This document shows, piece after piece, positions 42,291 through 64,000 of a stretch of DNA of 64,000 nt (its first letter is position 1; each line of letters opens with the position of its first letter). Location: positions 6,170,832 to 6,234,831 of the forward strand of contig CM022675.1 in assembly GCA_012295275.1 (NCBI GenBank), in the 5' to 3' direction. The notes beneath the pieces were generated by a model. That model was not told where the DNA came from. It saw only the letters and a list, made by a program, of their open reading frames with translations, and made no database searches. The stretch is from Chrysomallon squamiferum. Lineage: Eukaryota > Mollusca > Gastropoda > Neomphalida > Peltospiridae. Made by a program: the position numbers and the translations under genes.

Positions 42291-42599
42291 AATGTGCTTC
42301 TACTACTGTAGTCCTATTACCCCTGCTGCTAATGTTATTTCTACTACTACTACTACTACTACTACTATAGTATGAGTAGTAGTTAGCAGTATTTGCTATT
42401 TCCACTTCTCAGTGTAAAATTTGTGTTATTCAAAATGTATGAAAGATTTTATATTAGTGTGTTATTTAAAAAACGATTGATTACTGCATATGCAATGTGC
42501 ATATTGGGAAAATAATTGGGAGCAGTAAAAAGAGATATGCAATCAGCCTGCAATGTTTTCCTTATTCTCATGTTAACTTGTTAAACCCATCTCAATCTG

Positions 42600-42935
42600 A
42601 TAGTGTAGAATAACGTTATGGGCGTGGTTTTATATATATTATTTTTTACCTTGTAACTCCTCCTCCATGGTTTACGTCATGCAACATTATTTCCACCAAG
42701 TATATATTGAATAAAACACGTATATGATGGGCGTGGTTTTCTTATTATGGAGTTTTCTTTCTATCTGTTCCATCGTGATATAAATAATCTTACAAATGAT
42801 GGGATTCATTCGTTCAGACTTAACGGAGTTCTAACTGAAAAGTTTGGTTGTAAGTTGTAAACTTGACGTGGTTTTGCTGCGTTTGTGCGCGAAGGTTCCA
42901 GCGATAGAGATTTATTTACTTTGAGTCTGTCTCGT
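42600..42935 (+). promoter_or_regulatory. Inverted receptor-type promoter, unit 2
   Basis: Copy of the unit 1 block, with both GGGCGTGG boxes and TATAAATA at 42779-42786. No receptor follows on the plus strand. Confidence 0.55.
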
Positions 42936-43297
42936 TGTTTTACTGTTCACCTACTTCTTCTTCATCATCATCTTCTTCTTCTTCTTCTTCTTCTTCTTAT
43001 TATTATTATTATTATTAAAATTATTATTATTATTATATTTCCGGTACTACTAAAAACAGGTCATTAAGACTAGGACATAACTGAACATTAAAATATTGCA
43101 ATGTAATACGTAATCGAGATCATCAATAAATAATAGAAAACACAAAAATATTATATACAGTTTTATTGTTTTCAAATAAGTGTTTGATTTACAGAAATAT
43201 TTGTCAGATAATTATGTAGTGATATTAATTTCATACAATATGACATTTATTCTCGAAGTATACCAAATAAAAACATGCACAAATAGAAGTAATAATG

Positions 43298-43328
<31 letters not shown>

Positions 43329-44058
43329 TAATAACAATAATAATAATAATAATGTAACAAGTAGTTATAGTAGTGGTTGTAGTAGTAGTAGGAGGAGAGA
43401 CAAACTAACAATAGTAGTACTAGTCATCGTTGTCGTCGTAATAGTAGTCGTATTCCAACATTTGTAGTCGTAATCACAGTAGTAGAAGGTGACGGAAACA
43501 TTAGCTACATCCTCATTCATAACAACAAGGTTATTAATATTAGTACCAGTATCTGTGTCAGTAGCAGTTGAAGTAGTAGCAATAGTCATCTCTGTTGTAG
43601 TAGTTCTGTTGTTGTACTAGTATCAGCAGTAGTATGTGTTCTAGTAATAGCTGTAATATTAATGGCAACAGCAGCAGCAGTAAAAACAATAAAAATTATA
43701 TTACCTGAATACAACACAGAGTTTAAATATTATTATGGTCATTTTTGGCGTTGTGACTGATGTTTTCATAATATAATCTTGATTCGTGTAAGAACAGAAC
43801 GTTACTTTTGTAAAAATAATAATAATAATAATAATAATAATTATAATAATAATAATAATAATAATAGTAATAATAATAATACAAAACTCAAAGAAAAAAT
43901 CTAAAGATATTCTAAAACAGATGTAAATTTAAAAACATTGGAATATTTCCAATAGTTTTAATTTTTACTGTCTCTACAATAGACAACATTCCTCGATCAC
44001 ATGGATGCTTCACAACGACGAAAGTGAAAGTTACAATATATTTGTTTTTCCTTGAATT

Positions 44059-45009
44059 TCAGTGTGACGCGGTCTCCAACTCAGACGTGTTAACCAACAC
44101 TTCCGACCTCTTCATACACAGAAGCTGTTTGTATGCGGCCTTGAACTTGCTGTTCTTCCAGGCGTACAAGAAGCAGTTCACAGCTGAACTACACAGATCG
44201 AGAAGGGTGACCCCTCTGAAGAGGTAGATGTTTTGGTCTGCCTTTGATATGGTGTTGTACAGATAGTACGTTACGTGTGGCACCCAGAAACAGAGAGATG
44301 TGACGTAGGCGATCATAAGCAACTTGGTCCTGATAGATTCTTGTTTCTTCTCTGACGCCAAGGACTGGTCGTATATTTGTTTCCTGAATCGAAATTCGGC
44401 GACACAAACTCGCAAGAAAGCTACGAAGCCTGCGACAAGTGGTACCGCTGTAATGCATACAATGAACCGCGTGTAGAAGCTAGGGTAGAGGGTAGGCGCG
44501 TAACACTTTGCTCCTTCGTACCAGTCTGCTGCTCCAGCGACCATGGGCATTACAGCAGTCGCAACTGCGGCGAATACTACGACGTTAAATATGACTGTGG
44601 CCTGTACAGTTGCATGAGCGTGGTAGTGGAAAGGAAACTGCACGGCGTAGAACCGTTCAAACGACAACAGCGACAGAAACAGAACTGCCGAGATCGATGC
44701 AAAATGGCCTGAAAACATGAAAATTAAACACGGTGTTTTCAGTTTGAACAGTTCTGGCAGATGAGTGCGAAGGAGTTTGAGAGGTGTGTAGGGCACGCCC
44801 ATAGATAGATCAGCCACCGCCAACGAGGCAAGCATGATGGTGCTCTGATGACGCAACTTTCGGAACTTTGTGATTGCCCGGATTGTCAGTGAATTGCCTA
44901 CTACTATAATAACAATAAGAACAAGGTTCAACACTGTGATTACAACGTGGAGAAAATTTATGTTTTCTAGTTTAAAAATGTCTATGTTGGTTCTGTTAGA
45001 ATCATTCGA

Positions 45010-45012
<3 letters not shown>
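44059..45012 (-). CDS. Rhodopsin-like GPCR B, single exon, orphan
   Basis: The 4.8-kb duplicate of receptor A: 317 residues from ATG 45012. I see two amino-acid differences in the receptor part (DTISK to NTISK before TM7, and ETVSH to ETASH at the C-terminus). All class A landmarks listed for copy A are intact, including the ERF and NCFLY variants and the two Cys of the extracellular disulfide. The start codon again closes an ATT run of the same length as in A. Near identity argues for shared ligand and very recent origin; an assembly duplicate cannot be excluded. Confidence 0.92.
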
Positions 45013-45073
<61 letters not shown>

Positions 45074-45244
45074 TCACCTCCCTCGACAAGTCCAACAGTC
45101 AGTCCGTTTCTCTCAACATATGGTATCTGTACATTACAGATAAAACGTGTAACAATGTTTTGATTCTTTGATGAAAAAGAAAACAAAAAGCACAACAGTT
45201 CACATCTGACACAAGTTCTGTTGTCACAATCTCACAATATAACA

Positions 45245-45500
45245 GCACGTCGTTTCGATTTACAAGCGAATCTTTCAGTTAGAATTCCGTTAAGTCTGAA
45301 CGAATGAATTCCTTCGTTTGTGAGATTAGTTATATCACGATGTTGGAGATAGGAGGGCAACTGCATCATAAGAAGACACGACAATCATATACGTGTATGG
45401 TTCAATATATATTTGAGTGAAATAATTCTGCATGTCGTGCATAATGGAGGCGGAGTTACTGGTAAAAATAATATATATATATATATTGTCAATTATCACA
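45245..45500 (-). promoter_or_regulatory. Promoter region of GPCR B (degenerate)
   Basis: Nearly the same sequence as the promoter of copy A: initiator segment kept, TATA box altered to TATAACTA, no GGGCGTGG box. The main difference is a longer (TA)n run and a 1-nt change near 45500. Confidence 0.45.
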
Positions 45501-45820
45501 GTGAGATACATTTAATAAGTTAACATGAGAATCAGGAAAGCAATCAACACACATTGCAGATGCCATTTTACTCGACTAACCATTTTCCCAATATGTACAT
45601 TTCATACACAGTAATTAGTCGTTTATTTAATTAACATACTAATATAAAATCTATCATTCAGTTTGAACACTAGAAACGTTGCACGGAGATGTAGACATAG
45701 CAAGCAAAAATTACCACAACTGAAAAATAAATCACGAACGTTTATTAGCTAAAAATATTACAAATATTAATATATGTGTGTGTCTCTGTATATCCTTGTG
45801 TAAACATGGAATTTGTTTCC

Positions 45821-45885
<65 letters not shown>

Positions 45886-46132
45886 CCGAAGGAGTTTCAC
45901 AGGAGTGTAGGGCACGCCCATAGACAGATCAGCCACCGCCAACGAGGCAAGCATAATGGTGCTCTGATGACGCAACTTCCGGAACTTAGGTGATTGCCCG
46001 AATTGTCAGTGAATTACCTACTATTATAATAACAATAAGAAAGATATCCAACACGGTGATTAAAACGTGAAGAAAATGTATGTTCGCTGGTTTCAAAATG
46101 TCTATGTTGGTTCTGTTAGACACATTCGACAT
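45886..46132 (-). pseudogene. Truncated and frameshifted GPCR B'
   Basis: Duplicate of A': starts MSNVSNRTN at ATG 46132, covers TM1-TM2, and breaks into an ATT run at the same base. In addition a 1-nt insertion near 45988 (CTTAGGTGATT against CTTTGTGATT) shifts the frame after RAIT. Clearly non-functional. Confidence 0.9.
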
Positions 46133-46678
46133 TATTATTATTAGTAGTAGTAGTAGTAGTAGTACTAGTAGTAGTAGTAGTAGTCGTAGTAGTAGTAGTT
46201 CTTTTCCCTCAACAAATCTAACAGTCAATTCCTTTCTCCTCTTTTTTTTTTTCTTCTCCATATTGTAGCTGTACATTGACAATAAAACAACATGTAACAA
46301 CGTTTTGATTCTTTGACAAATGTCAAAACTCAGCCTATGAAGAAAACACCACGACAGTCACAGTTCGCGTTTTTGGTTCTGCTACTACTTCTTGCATTAT
46401 TATTATAATAATTAATATTATTATTACTTCTACTTGTGCAGGTATTTATTTTCTGTTTAACATCGATAATAAATGTCATAATGTATGAAATTAATATCAT
46501 TATATAATTATCTGATAAATAGTTCTGTTCATCAAATACCTATGTGAAAACAATAAAGCTATGTATAATAATTTTGCGTTTTCTATTTTTTATTGATGAT
46601 CTCGATTACGTATTGGAAGCAATATTTTCATTTTCACTTACGTACTAATTTAAGATCAATTTTTAGTAGTACCGGAAA

Positions 46679-46755
<77 letters not shown>

Positions 46756-47419
46756 TAATAAAGAAAAACAAAGTATATGTTTGCGCAAAGGCATAGAGAC
46801 ACAAACAAATGTATTAATATTTGTGATATATATTTTTGATCAGTAGACGTCCATGACTTATTTTTCAGTTGTCGTAATTATGGGATCTAAATTTATTACA
46901 ATCCGTGTAAATTTCACTACAATTTCATTTGTTTGTGTATACGTATTTCCAATTAATTGACGCAGTTTTCTCATTATTCTATTTCATCAGCAAATTTCTC
47001 CGAACTTAATTACAGTTGGCAATGAAATGTGTTAATTGTTACTTTTCACGACACCAGATCGTGCGCTCTTTTTTAACAAATCTCTAGGATTATTACGTCT
47101 AAAAATTAACACATTTATAATGTGCTTCTACTACTGTAGTCTTACTACCCCTGCTGCTAATGTTATTTCTACTACTACTACTAGTATAGTATGAGTAGTA
47201 GTTAGCAGTATTTGCTATTTCCACTTCTCAGTGTAAAATTTGTGTTATTCAAAATGTATGAAAGATTTTATATTAGTGTGTTATTTAAAAAACGATTGAT
47301 TACTGCATATGCAATGTGCATATTGGGAAAATAATTGGGAGCAGTAAAAAGAGATATGCAATCAGCCTGCAATGTTTTCCTTATTCTCATGTTAACTTGT
47401 TAAACCCATCTCAATCTGA

Positions 47420-47755
47420 TAGTGTAGAATAACGTTATGGGCGTGGTTTTATATATATTATTTTTTACCTTGTAACTCCTCCTCCATGGTTTACGTCATG
47501 CAACATTATTTCCACCAAGTATATATGGAATAAAACACGTATATGATGGGCGTGGTTTTCTTATTACGGAATTTTCTTTCTATCTGTTCCATCGTGATAT
47601 AAATAATCTTACAAATGATGGGATTCATTCGTTCAGACTTAACGGAGTTCTAACTGAAAGATTTGTTTGTAAGTTGAAACTTGACGTGGTTTTGCTGGGT
47701 TCGTGCACGAAGCTTCCAGCGAGAGAGATTTATTTACTTTGAGTCTGTCTCGTTG
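47420..47755 (+). promoter_or_regulatory. Inverted receptor-type promoter, unit 3
   Basis: Third copy, both GGGCGTGG boxes kept, TATAAATA at 47598-47605. No receptor follows on the plus strand. Confidence 0.55.
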
Positions 47756-47777
47756 TTTTATTGTTCTCCTTCTTCTT

Positions 47778-47808
<31 letters not shown>

Positions 47809-48136
47809 TTATTATTATTATTATTATTATTATTTATTATTATTATTATGTATACGTATATAATTTCTCTAAAGTACAACTATTAATCACTATTTTTGAA
47901 ATTCACCAGAGTAGGAGCAATGAAGCGCTCAATTTTACAGACAAATCCAAAAGTAAATTTACTAACGTTTACGAGAGACCTTTCAGTTCTTAATACATTA
48001 GGACACATACTCAGAATTAATAATTGCAAAACGACAGTCACATTCAGTGAAGTGAAATACACAGAAACATGCAGACAATGATAACATATATATCGATATA
48101 TATATTGAGAGACACACACACAGAGAGAGAGACAGA

Positions 48137-48259
<123 letters not shown>

Positions 48260-48503
48260 TTTCCGTACTTCTGTCGACGACCGTGAATTTTAAGAATCTA
48301 ATTTAGTGTATAGTAACCTCAGAATAAATGGTCTAACAAACATTGGTTTATAATTCAAAAATTATTACGTAGTGAATTTAAATTTACATCCCATAATTAT
48401 GACAACTGAAAAATAACTCATGAACGTCTATTGATTAAAAAATATTACAAATATCAATATATTTGTGCGTGTCTCTGTGTCTTTGTGTAAGCATATACTT
48501 TAC

Positions 48504-48571
<68 letters not shown>

Positions 48572-49286
48572 TTCCGGTACTACTAAAAACAGGACATTAA
48601 GACTAGAACATAACTATACATGAAAATATTGCATGCAATACGTAATCGAGATCATCAATAAATAATAGAAAACACAAAAATATTATATACAGTTTTATTG
48701 TTTTCAAACAAGTATTTGATGTACAGAAATAATTGTCAGATAATTATGTAATGATATTAATTTCATACAATATGACATTTATTCTCGAAGTTAAACAAAA
48801 AATAATAACTTGCACAAGTAGAAGAAGTAATAATAATAATAATATTAGTATTAATGTAATGAGTAGTTGTAGTTGTAGTTGTAGTAGTAGTACGAGGAGG
48901 AGAAAACTAACAGTAGTAGTACTAGTCATCGTTGTCGTCGTAATAGCAGTGGTTTTGCAATATTTGTAGCTGTAATCACAGTAGTAGAAGGTGACAAACT
49001 CATTGATAACAACAAGTGTATTAGTAACAGTACCAGTATCGGAGTCGGTAGCACTTGAAGTAGTAGCAATAGTCTTCACTGTAGTAGTAGTTCTGTTGTT
49101 GTACTAGTAAGAACAGTAGTATGTTTTCTAGCAGTAGCTGTAATATTAATGGTAACATAAATAGTAGCAGCAGTAGAAACAATAAAAATTGTTTTACCTG
49201 AATAGCAATACAGTTTAAATAGTATTATGATCATTTTTGGCGTTGTGACATAATCTTGATTCGTATAAGAACAGAACGTTACTTTT

Positions 49287-49350
<64 letters not shown>

Positions 49351-49526
49351 AAAACTCAAAGAAAAAATCTAAAGATATTCTAAAACAGATCTAAATTTAA
49401 AAACATTGGAATATTTCCAATAGTTTTAATTTTTACTGTCTTTACAATAGACAACATTCCTCGATCACATGGATGCTTCACAACGACGAAAGTGAAAGTT
49501 ACAATATATTTGTTTTTCCGTGAATT

Positions 49527-50480
49527 TCAGTGTGACGCGGTCTCCAACTCAGACGTGTTAACCAACACTTCCGACCTCTTCATACACAGAAGCTGTTTGT
49601 ATGCGGCCTTGAACTTGCTGTTCTTCCAGGCGTACAAGAAGCAGTTCACCGCTGAACTACACAGATCGAGAAGGGCGACCGCTCTGAAGAGGTAGATGTT
49701 TTGGTCTGCCTTTGATATGGTGTCGTACAGATAGTACGTTACGTGTGGCACCCAGAAACAGAGAGATGTGACGTAGGCGGTCATAAGCAACTTGGTCCTG
49801 ATAGATTCTTGTTTCTTCTCTGAGGCCAAGGACTGGTCGTATATTTGTTTCCTGAATCGAAATTCGGCGACACAAACTCGCAAGAAAGCTACGAAGCCTG
49901 CGACAAGTGGTACCGCTATAATGAACACAATGAACCGCGTGTAGAAGCTAGGGTAGAGGGTAGGCGCGTAACACTTTGCTCCTTCGTACCAGTCTGCTGC
50001 TCCAGCGACCATGGGCATTACAGCAGTCGCAACTGCGGCGAATACTACGACGTTAAATATGACTGTGGCCTGTACAGTTGCATGAGCGTGGTAGTGGAAA
50101 GGAAACTGCACGGCGTAGAACCGTTCAAACGACAACAGCGACAGAAACAGAACTGCGGAGATCGATGCAAAATGGCTTGAAAACATGAAAATTAAACACG
50201 GTGTTTTCAGTTTGAACAGTTCTGGCAGATGAGTGCGAAGGAGTTTGAGAGGTGTGTAGGGCACGCCCATAGATAGATCAGCCACCGCCAACGAGGCAAG
50301 CATGATGGTGCTCTGATGTCGCAACTTTCGGAACTTTGTGATTGCCCGAATTGTCAGTGAATTGCCTACTACTATAATAACAATAAGAACAAGGTTCAAC
50401 ACTGTGATTACAACGTGGAGAAAATTTATGTTTTCTAGTTTAAAAATTTCTATGTCAGTTCTGTTAGAATCATTCGACAT
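49527..50480 (-). CDS. Rhodopsin-like GPCR C, single exon, orphan
   Basis: 317 residues from ATG 50480. Same architecture as A and B with a scatter of substitutions: TDIEIF in the N-terminus, SSHF in TM3, VFIIAV in TM5, LLMTAYV in TM6 and FRAVALL in TM7. ERF, FWVP and NCFLY motifs and both extracellular Cys are kept. The run before the start codon is a mix of ATT and AGT triplets, so the open upstream frame reads poly-Leu then poly-Ile. It has the best promoter of the cluster, so it is the member most likely to be expressed (inference). Confidence 0.92.
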   Translation of the reverse strand: MSNDSNRTDIEIFKLENINFLHVVITVLNLVLIVIIVVGNSLTIRAITKFRKLRHQSTIMLASLAVADLSMGVPYTPLKLLRTHLPELFKLKTPCLIFMFSSHFASISAVLFLSLLSFERFYAVQFPFHYHAHATVQATVIFNVVVFAAVATAVMPMVAGAADWYEGAKCYAPTLYPSFYTRFIVFIIAVPLVAGFVAFLRVCVAEFRFRKQIYDQSLASEKKQESIRTKLLMTAYVTSLCFWVPHVTYYLYDTISKADQNIYLFRAVALLDLCSSAVNCFLYAWKNSKFKAAYKQLLCMKRSEVLVNTSELETASH

Positions 50481-50495
50481 TATTATTATTATTAT

Positions 50496-50541
<46 letters not shown>

Positions 50542-50543
50542 CC

Positions 50544-50604
<61 letters not shown>

Positions 50605-50859
50605 TCTTTTCCCTCAACAAGTCTAACGGTCAATTCCTTTCTCTCTTTTTCTTCTTCTACATATTGTAGCTGTACATTGACAATAAAACAACATTTAACA
50701 ACGTTTTGATTCCTTCACGAATGTCAAAATTCAGCCTATGAAGAAAACACCACGACAGTCACAGTTCACATTTTTAGTTATCTCGACACTGACACAAGTT
50801 CTTTTATCACAAAACAACCAAAATAACAACAAGACAGACTCAAAGTAAATAAATCTCTC

Positions 50860-51180
50860 CCGCTGGAACCTTCGCGCACGAACGCAGCAAAACCACGTCA
50901 AGTTTACAACTTCCAACCAAACCTTTCAGTTAGAACTGCGTTAAGTCTGAACGAATGAATCCCTTCATTTGTAAGATTATTTATATCACGACAGAAGAGA
51001 TAGGAGGAAAATTCCATAATAAGAAAACCACGCCCATCATATACGTGTTTTATTCAATATCTGTTTGATGGAAATAATTTTGCATCACGTACGCCAGGAA
51101 GGAGGCGTTACTAGGTAAAAAGAATATAAATAAAACCACGCCCATAGAGTTATTCTACGTTATCAGATTGAGATGGATTT
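50860..51180 (-). promoter_or_regulatory. Promoter of GPCR C
   Basis: On the minus strand: two GGGCGTGG boxes (KLF/Sp-like), TATAAATA at 50985-50978, and an initiator-like CA with A at 50956, 29 nt after the TATA start. The block is conserved upstream of the other receptors and in the three inverted copies. The predicted leader to ATG 50480 is about 475 nt. Confidence 0.65.
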
Positions 51181-51391
51181 AAAAAGTTAAAATGATTCGT
51201 GTAAGAGCGGAACGTCACTTTTGTAGAAACAATCAATAAAATTTAAAAAATCTAAAGATATTGTAAAACAGATATAAATTTGAAAATATTCGAATATTTT
51301 TACTGTCTCTACAATAGACAACATTCCTCGATCATGGATGCTTCACAACGACGAAAGTGAAAGTTAAAATATATTTGTTTTCCCTTGAATT

Positions 51392-52347
51392 TCAATGCGA
51401 CACGGTCTCCAACTCAGACGTGCTAACCAACACTATCGAACTCTTCATACACAGAAGCTGTTTGTATGCGGCCTTGAACTTGCTGTTCTTCCAGGCGTAC
51501 AAGAAGCAGTTCACCGCTGAACTACACAGATCGAGAAGGGCGACCGCTCTGAAGAGGTAGATGTTTTGGTCTGCCTTTGATATGGTGTTGTACAGATAGT
51601 ACGTTACGTGTGGCACCCAGAAACAGAGAGATGTGACGTAGGCGGTCATAAGCAACTTGGTCCTGATAGATTCTTGTTTCTTCTCTGAGACGAAGGTCTG
51701 GTCGTATATTTGTTTCCTGAAGCGAAATTCGGCGACACAAACTCGCAAGAAAGCTACGAAGCCTGCGACAAGTGGTACCGCTATAATGAATACTAAGAAC
51801 CGCGTGTATAAGCTAGGGTAGAGGGTAGGCGCGTAACACTTTGCTCCTTCGTACCAGTCGCTACTCCAGCTACCATGGGCATTACAGTGATCGCAACTGC
51901 GGCGAATACTACGACGTTAAATATGGCTGTGGCCTGTACAGTTGCATGAGCGTGGTAGTGGAAAGGAAATTGCACGGCGTAGAACCGTTCAAACGACAAC
52001 AGCGACAGAAACAGAACGGCCGAGATCGATGCAAAATGGCCTGAAAACATGAAAATTAAACACGGTGTTTTTAGGTTGAACAGTTCTGGCAGATGAGTGC
52101 GAAGGAGTTTGAGAGGTGTGTAGGGCACGCCCATAGATAGATCAGCCACCGCCAACGAGGCAAGCATGATGGTGCTCTGATGTCGCAACTTTCGAAACTT
52201 TGTAATTGCCCGGATTGTCAGTGAATTGCCTACTACTATAATAACAATAAGAACAATGTTCAACACTGTGATTACAACGTGGAGAAAATTTATATTTTCT
52301 GGTTTTAAAATGTGTATGTTGGTTCTATTAGAAGCATTCGACATCAT
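51392..52347 (-). pseudogene. Rhodopsin-like GPCR D, one frameshift
   Basis: Full-length receptor sequence with MMSNASNRTN at the start (ATG 52347 or 52344) and TSELETVSH at the end. A single base is missing near 51860 in extracellular loop 2 (CAGTCGCTACT against CAGTCTGCTGCT), so the frame from the start ends in unrelated residues after GVA, while TM5-TM7 continue open in the shifted frame. All other motifs are preserved, so inactivation is recent or the base loss is an assembly error. Only 1.9 kb separates it from copy C, unlike the 4.8-kb spacing of A and B. Confidence 0.85.
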
Positions 52348-52356
52348 TATTATTAT

Positions 52357-52415
<59 letters not shown>

Positions 52416-52669
52416 ATAGTAGTAGTAGTAGTTGTTCTCTCTCGACAAGCCTAACAGTCAGTCCCTTTCTTTCTACATATTGTAACTGTACAACATGACG
52501 ATAAAACAACATGTAACAACGTTTTGATTCTTTGACAAATGTCAAAATTCGGCCTATGAAGAAAACACACCACGACAGTCACAGCTCACGTTTTTAGTTA
52601 TCTCGACAGTGACACAAGTTCTTTTGTCACAAAAACTCACAAAATAACTCGAAGTAAATAAATCTCTCT

Positions 52670-52975
52670 CGCTAGAAGCTTCGTGCACGAACGCAGCAAA
52701 ACCACGTCAAGTTTACAACTTACAACCAAACCTTTCAGTTAGAACTGCGTTAAGTCTGAACGAATGAATCCCTTTACTTATTTAAGATTATTTATCACAC
52801 CATGTTGGAGACAGGAGGGAGACTCCGTAATAAGAAAACCTCGACCCTCATGTATATGTTTTATTCAATATATACTTGATGGAAATAATTCTTCATAATT
52901 ACTAGATAAAATATATATAAAACAACGCCCATAAAGTTATTTTGCATTATCAGATTGAGATGGATTTAATAAGTC
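52670..52975 (-). promoter_or_regulatory. Promoter region of GPCR D (partly decayed)
   Basis: Homologous to the promoter of C; the initiator segment ATTCATTCGTTCAGAC is kept, the GGGCGTGG boxes are altered by single bases, and the TATA region has an insertion. Confidence 0.45.
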
Positions 52976-52999
52976 AACATGAGAATAAGATTGCAGAAC

Positions 53000-53510
53000 C
53001 TATTTTACTGCGCTAATCATTTTCCTAATATGCACATCTCATATTCAGTAATTAATGGGGTTTTGTAATTAAAAATACGAAATATTTCATACGTTTTAAT
53101 AATAGAAACTTTCCACTGTGGAATAAAAGTAGCAAATACCCGTCTTGAATCTCTTCTGTTGTTAAATATATCTGAAATATGAAGAAAAAAAAAAAATTCG
53201 CTCATTTGAGCCACAGAATAAATAAGTTGATGTAAGACAACAGCAACAGCAGTAGTAGTAGCTATATTAGTTGTAGTCGTAAAGGTACTAGTAGTAGCAA
53301 CAGTAATGGTAGTAGTAGTAGAAACAGCAGCAGTAATAGGAGTGGTAGCAGTAATAGGAGTAGCGATATTAATAGTAGTAACAGTAGTAGACGAAGCAGC
53401 AGCAAAGGCAGCAGCAGTAGTTGTGGTAGCTGTTGTTCAGGTTGTTTTTAATTGCTGTTTTGTTGTGGTAGAAATAATAGTTTCTATTTTGGTACAGGCT
53501 GTAGTAGTAG

Positions 53511-53549
<39 letters not shown>

Positions 53550-53566
53550 CAGTAGTAGTAGTAGTT

Positions 53567-53611
<45 letters not shown>

Positions 53612-54155
53612 ATAGTAGTAGTGGTAGTTTTAGTAGTAGTAGGTGTTGTTGTAGTATAAATATTAACAGCAGTAATTTTAATTTGATTGTGATGAGCACG
53701 AGAGCGACGATGACGACGACGATAATAACAATAATAACAATAATAACAATAACAATAATAATAACAATAACAATAATAATAATAATAACAATAACAACGA
53801 TAATGTTCTAAAATTATAACGAAACTTTTTTTTTTATTTCCTTATGATGGATCTCTGGTTACACAGAATATATAATGGAAAATAAATGCATACATATGTA
53901 CAAACAGACAAATAACTAACTTTAACAAATCTAATTTTTCTTTTTTCTTATAAAAGTCACAGACGGATATATTGTATCGTCTGAAATAACCCAATATTAA
54001 CTGTCATAATTGTGTTTGCAAAGACTTTTTAGTTAACACACACACATTATTAGGAAATGGCTGAACATCAGAAATGTCTCAGTTTAATTAACATCACTGC
54101 CACGTATTGTTTTCTTTTTCTTGGATTTCAGTGGTCTCAGCTTTAGGTTGTGACG
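53000..54155. other. Intergenic region with long AGT/AAT triplet tract
   Basis: Between GPCR D and the cadherin stop. From about 53230 to 53805 it is triplet-periodic AGT, GCA, GTT then AAC/AAT. The poly-Val, poly-Ser and poly-Leu frames are artefacts of this. The rest is AT-rich with no gene seen. Confidence 0.7.
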
Positions 54156-63629
<9,474 letters not shown>

Positions 63630-63639
63630 CTGAAATGAT

Positions 63640-63732
63640 AATGAAAGAATCGGTAAAATAATAATAGTGAAAGCATGCAATACAATGATAATAATAAACA
63701 CGTAAATACATTCAAACATATGCACATATCCA

Positions 63733-63770
<38 letters not shown>

Positions 63771-64000
63771 ACCACATATATACATACATACATACATACA
63801 TTCCTACATAAATACATGCATATATACATACACACACACATACACACACACATACACACACACATATATACATACATACGTACGTACACACACATAGATA
63901 CATACATACACACACATACATACGTACATACATACATACATACACACATACATACATACATACATATATATACACACACATACATACATACACACACATA
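63640..64000. repeat. CA and TACA microsatellites at the window edge
   Basis: CA run at about 63734-63769, then TACATACA/CACA repeats to the window end. It is intron sequence of the cadherin gene; the exon upstream, which must supply two bases of the first visible codon, is beyond the window. Confidence 0.9.

Larger units (their letters stand above)
37600..42424. repeat. 4.8-kb tandem unit 1 of the GPCR cluster
   Basis: Anchors recur about 4.82 kb apart: GAAAGATTTTATATTAGT at about 37615, 42440 and 47260, and the receptor stops at 39255 and 44059 are exactly 4,804 apart. The unit holds an inverted promoter copy, receptor A, its promoter, a truncated receptor and a dispersed repeat. Units 1 and 2 differ by few substitutions. 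Confidence 0.85.
42425..47245. repeat. 4.8-kb tandem unit 2 of the GPCR cluster
   Basis: Same content and order as unit 1, with receptor B and a frameshifted truncated receptor. The highly mutable ATT run before the start codon has the same length in receptors A and B, which points to very recent duplication or conversion. Confidence 0.85.

Noticed and set aside
53306-53811. Poly-Val, poly-Ser and poly-Leu frames
   Set aside because: All frames of one AGT-type triplet tract are open; no gene structure.

Overview
This is animal nuclear DNA: spliced genes, AT-rich non-coding sequence, and very abundant AAT/ATT, AGT/GTA, GA and CA microsatellites. The gene content (a STAND NTPase with a long ankyrin array, a tandem cluster of orphan rhodopsin-like GPCRs, a multi-exon cadherin, an M8 leishmanolysin-like peptidase) together with the microsatellite load suggests a lophotrochozoan, most likely a mollusc and possibly a cephalopod. 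The species is an inference; nothing in the window proves it. No bacterial operons, rRNA, tRNA or CRISPR arrays were seen.

Layout. (1) 0.7-1.1 kb: a dead ankyrin fragment. (2) 1.85-11.4 kb, plus strand: an nSTAND3-type P-loop NTPase with about 37 ankyrin repeats, three short 5' coding exons and one giant exon. The last 0.9 kb (about nine more repeats) lies beyond a 1-nt frameshift in a nearly identical 198-bp tandem array. (3) 11.4-18.7 kb: AT-rich intergenic DNA. (4) 18.7-35.3 kb, minus strand: a complete 17-exon leishmanolysin-like metallopeptidase gene, 660 residues, rebuilt here exon by exon with every splice phase agreeing. Its introns hold three minisatellites that each start at an exon edge, plus two copies of a DNA transposon with apparent 4-bp target duplications. 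(5) 36-53 kb: a GPCR cluster on the minus strand: three intact single-exon receptors, one frameshifted, two truncated after TM2. It is built from 4.8-kb tandem units that also carry inverted, apparently orphan promoter copies. (6) 54.2-63.6 kb, minus strand: the 3' part of a cadherin-family gene (11 exons including a 20-nt microexon, 1,057 residues seen), whose 5' end lies outside the window.

The genes do not form one pathway. All are families typical of surface sensing, adhesion or immunity, and the STAND and GPCR loci are expanding by recent tandem duplication. The shared theme is simple repeats touching functional boundaries: splice donors, splice acceptors and start codons are embedded in, or appear to have seeded, tandem repeats. 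Many long open frames here (poly-Leu, poly-Ile, poly-Val, poly-Ser) are only translated microsatellite.
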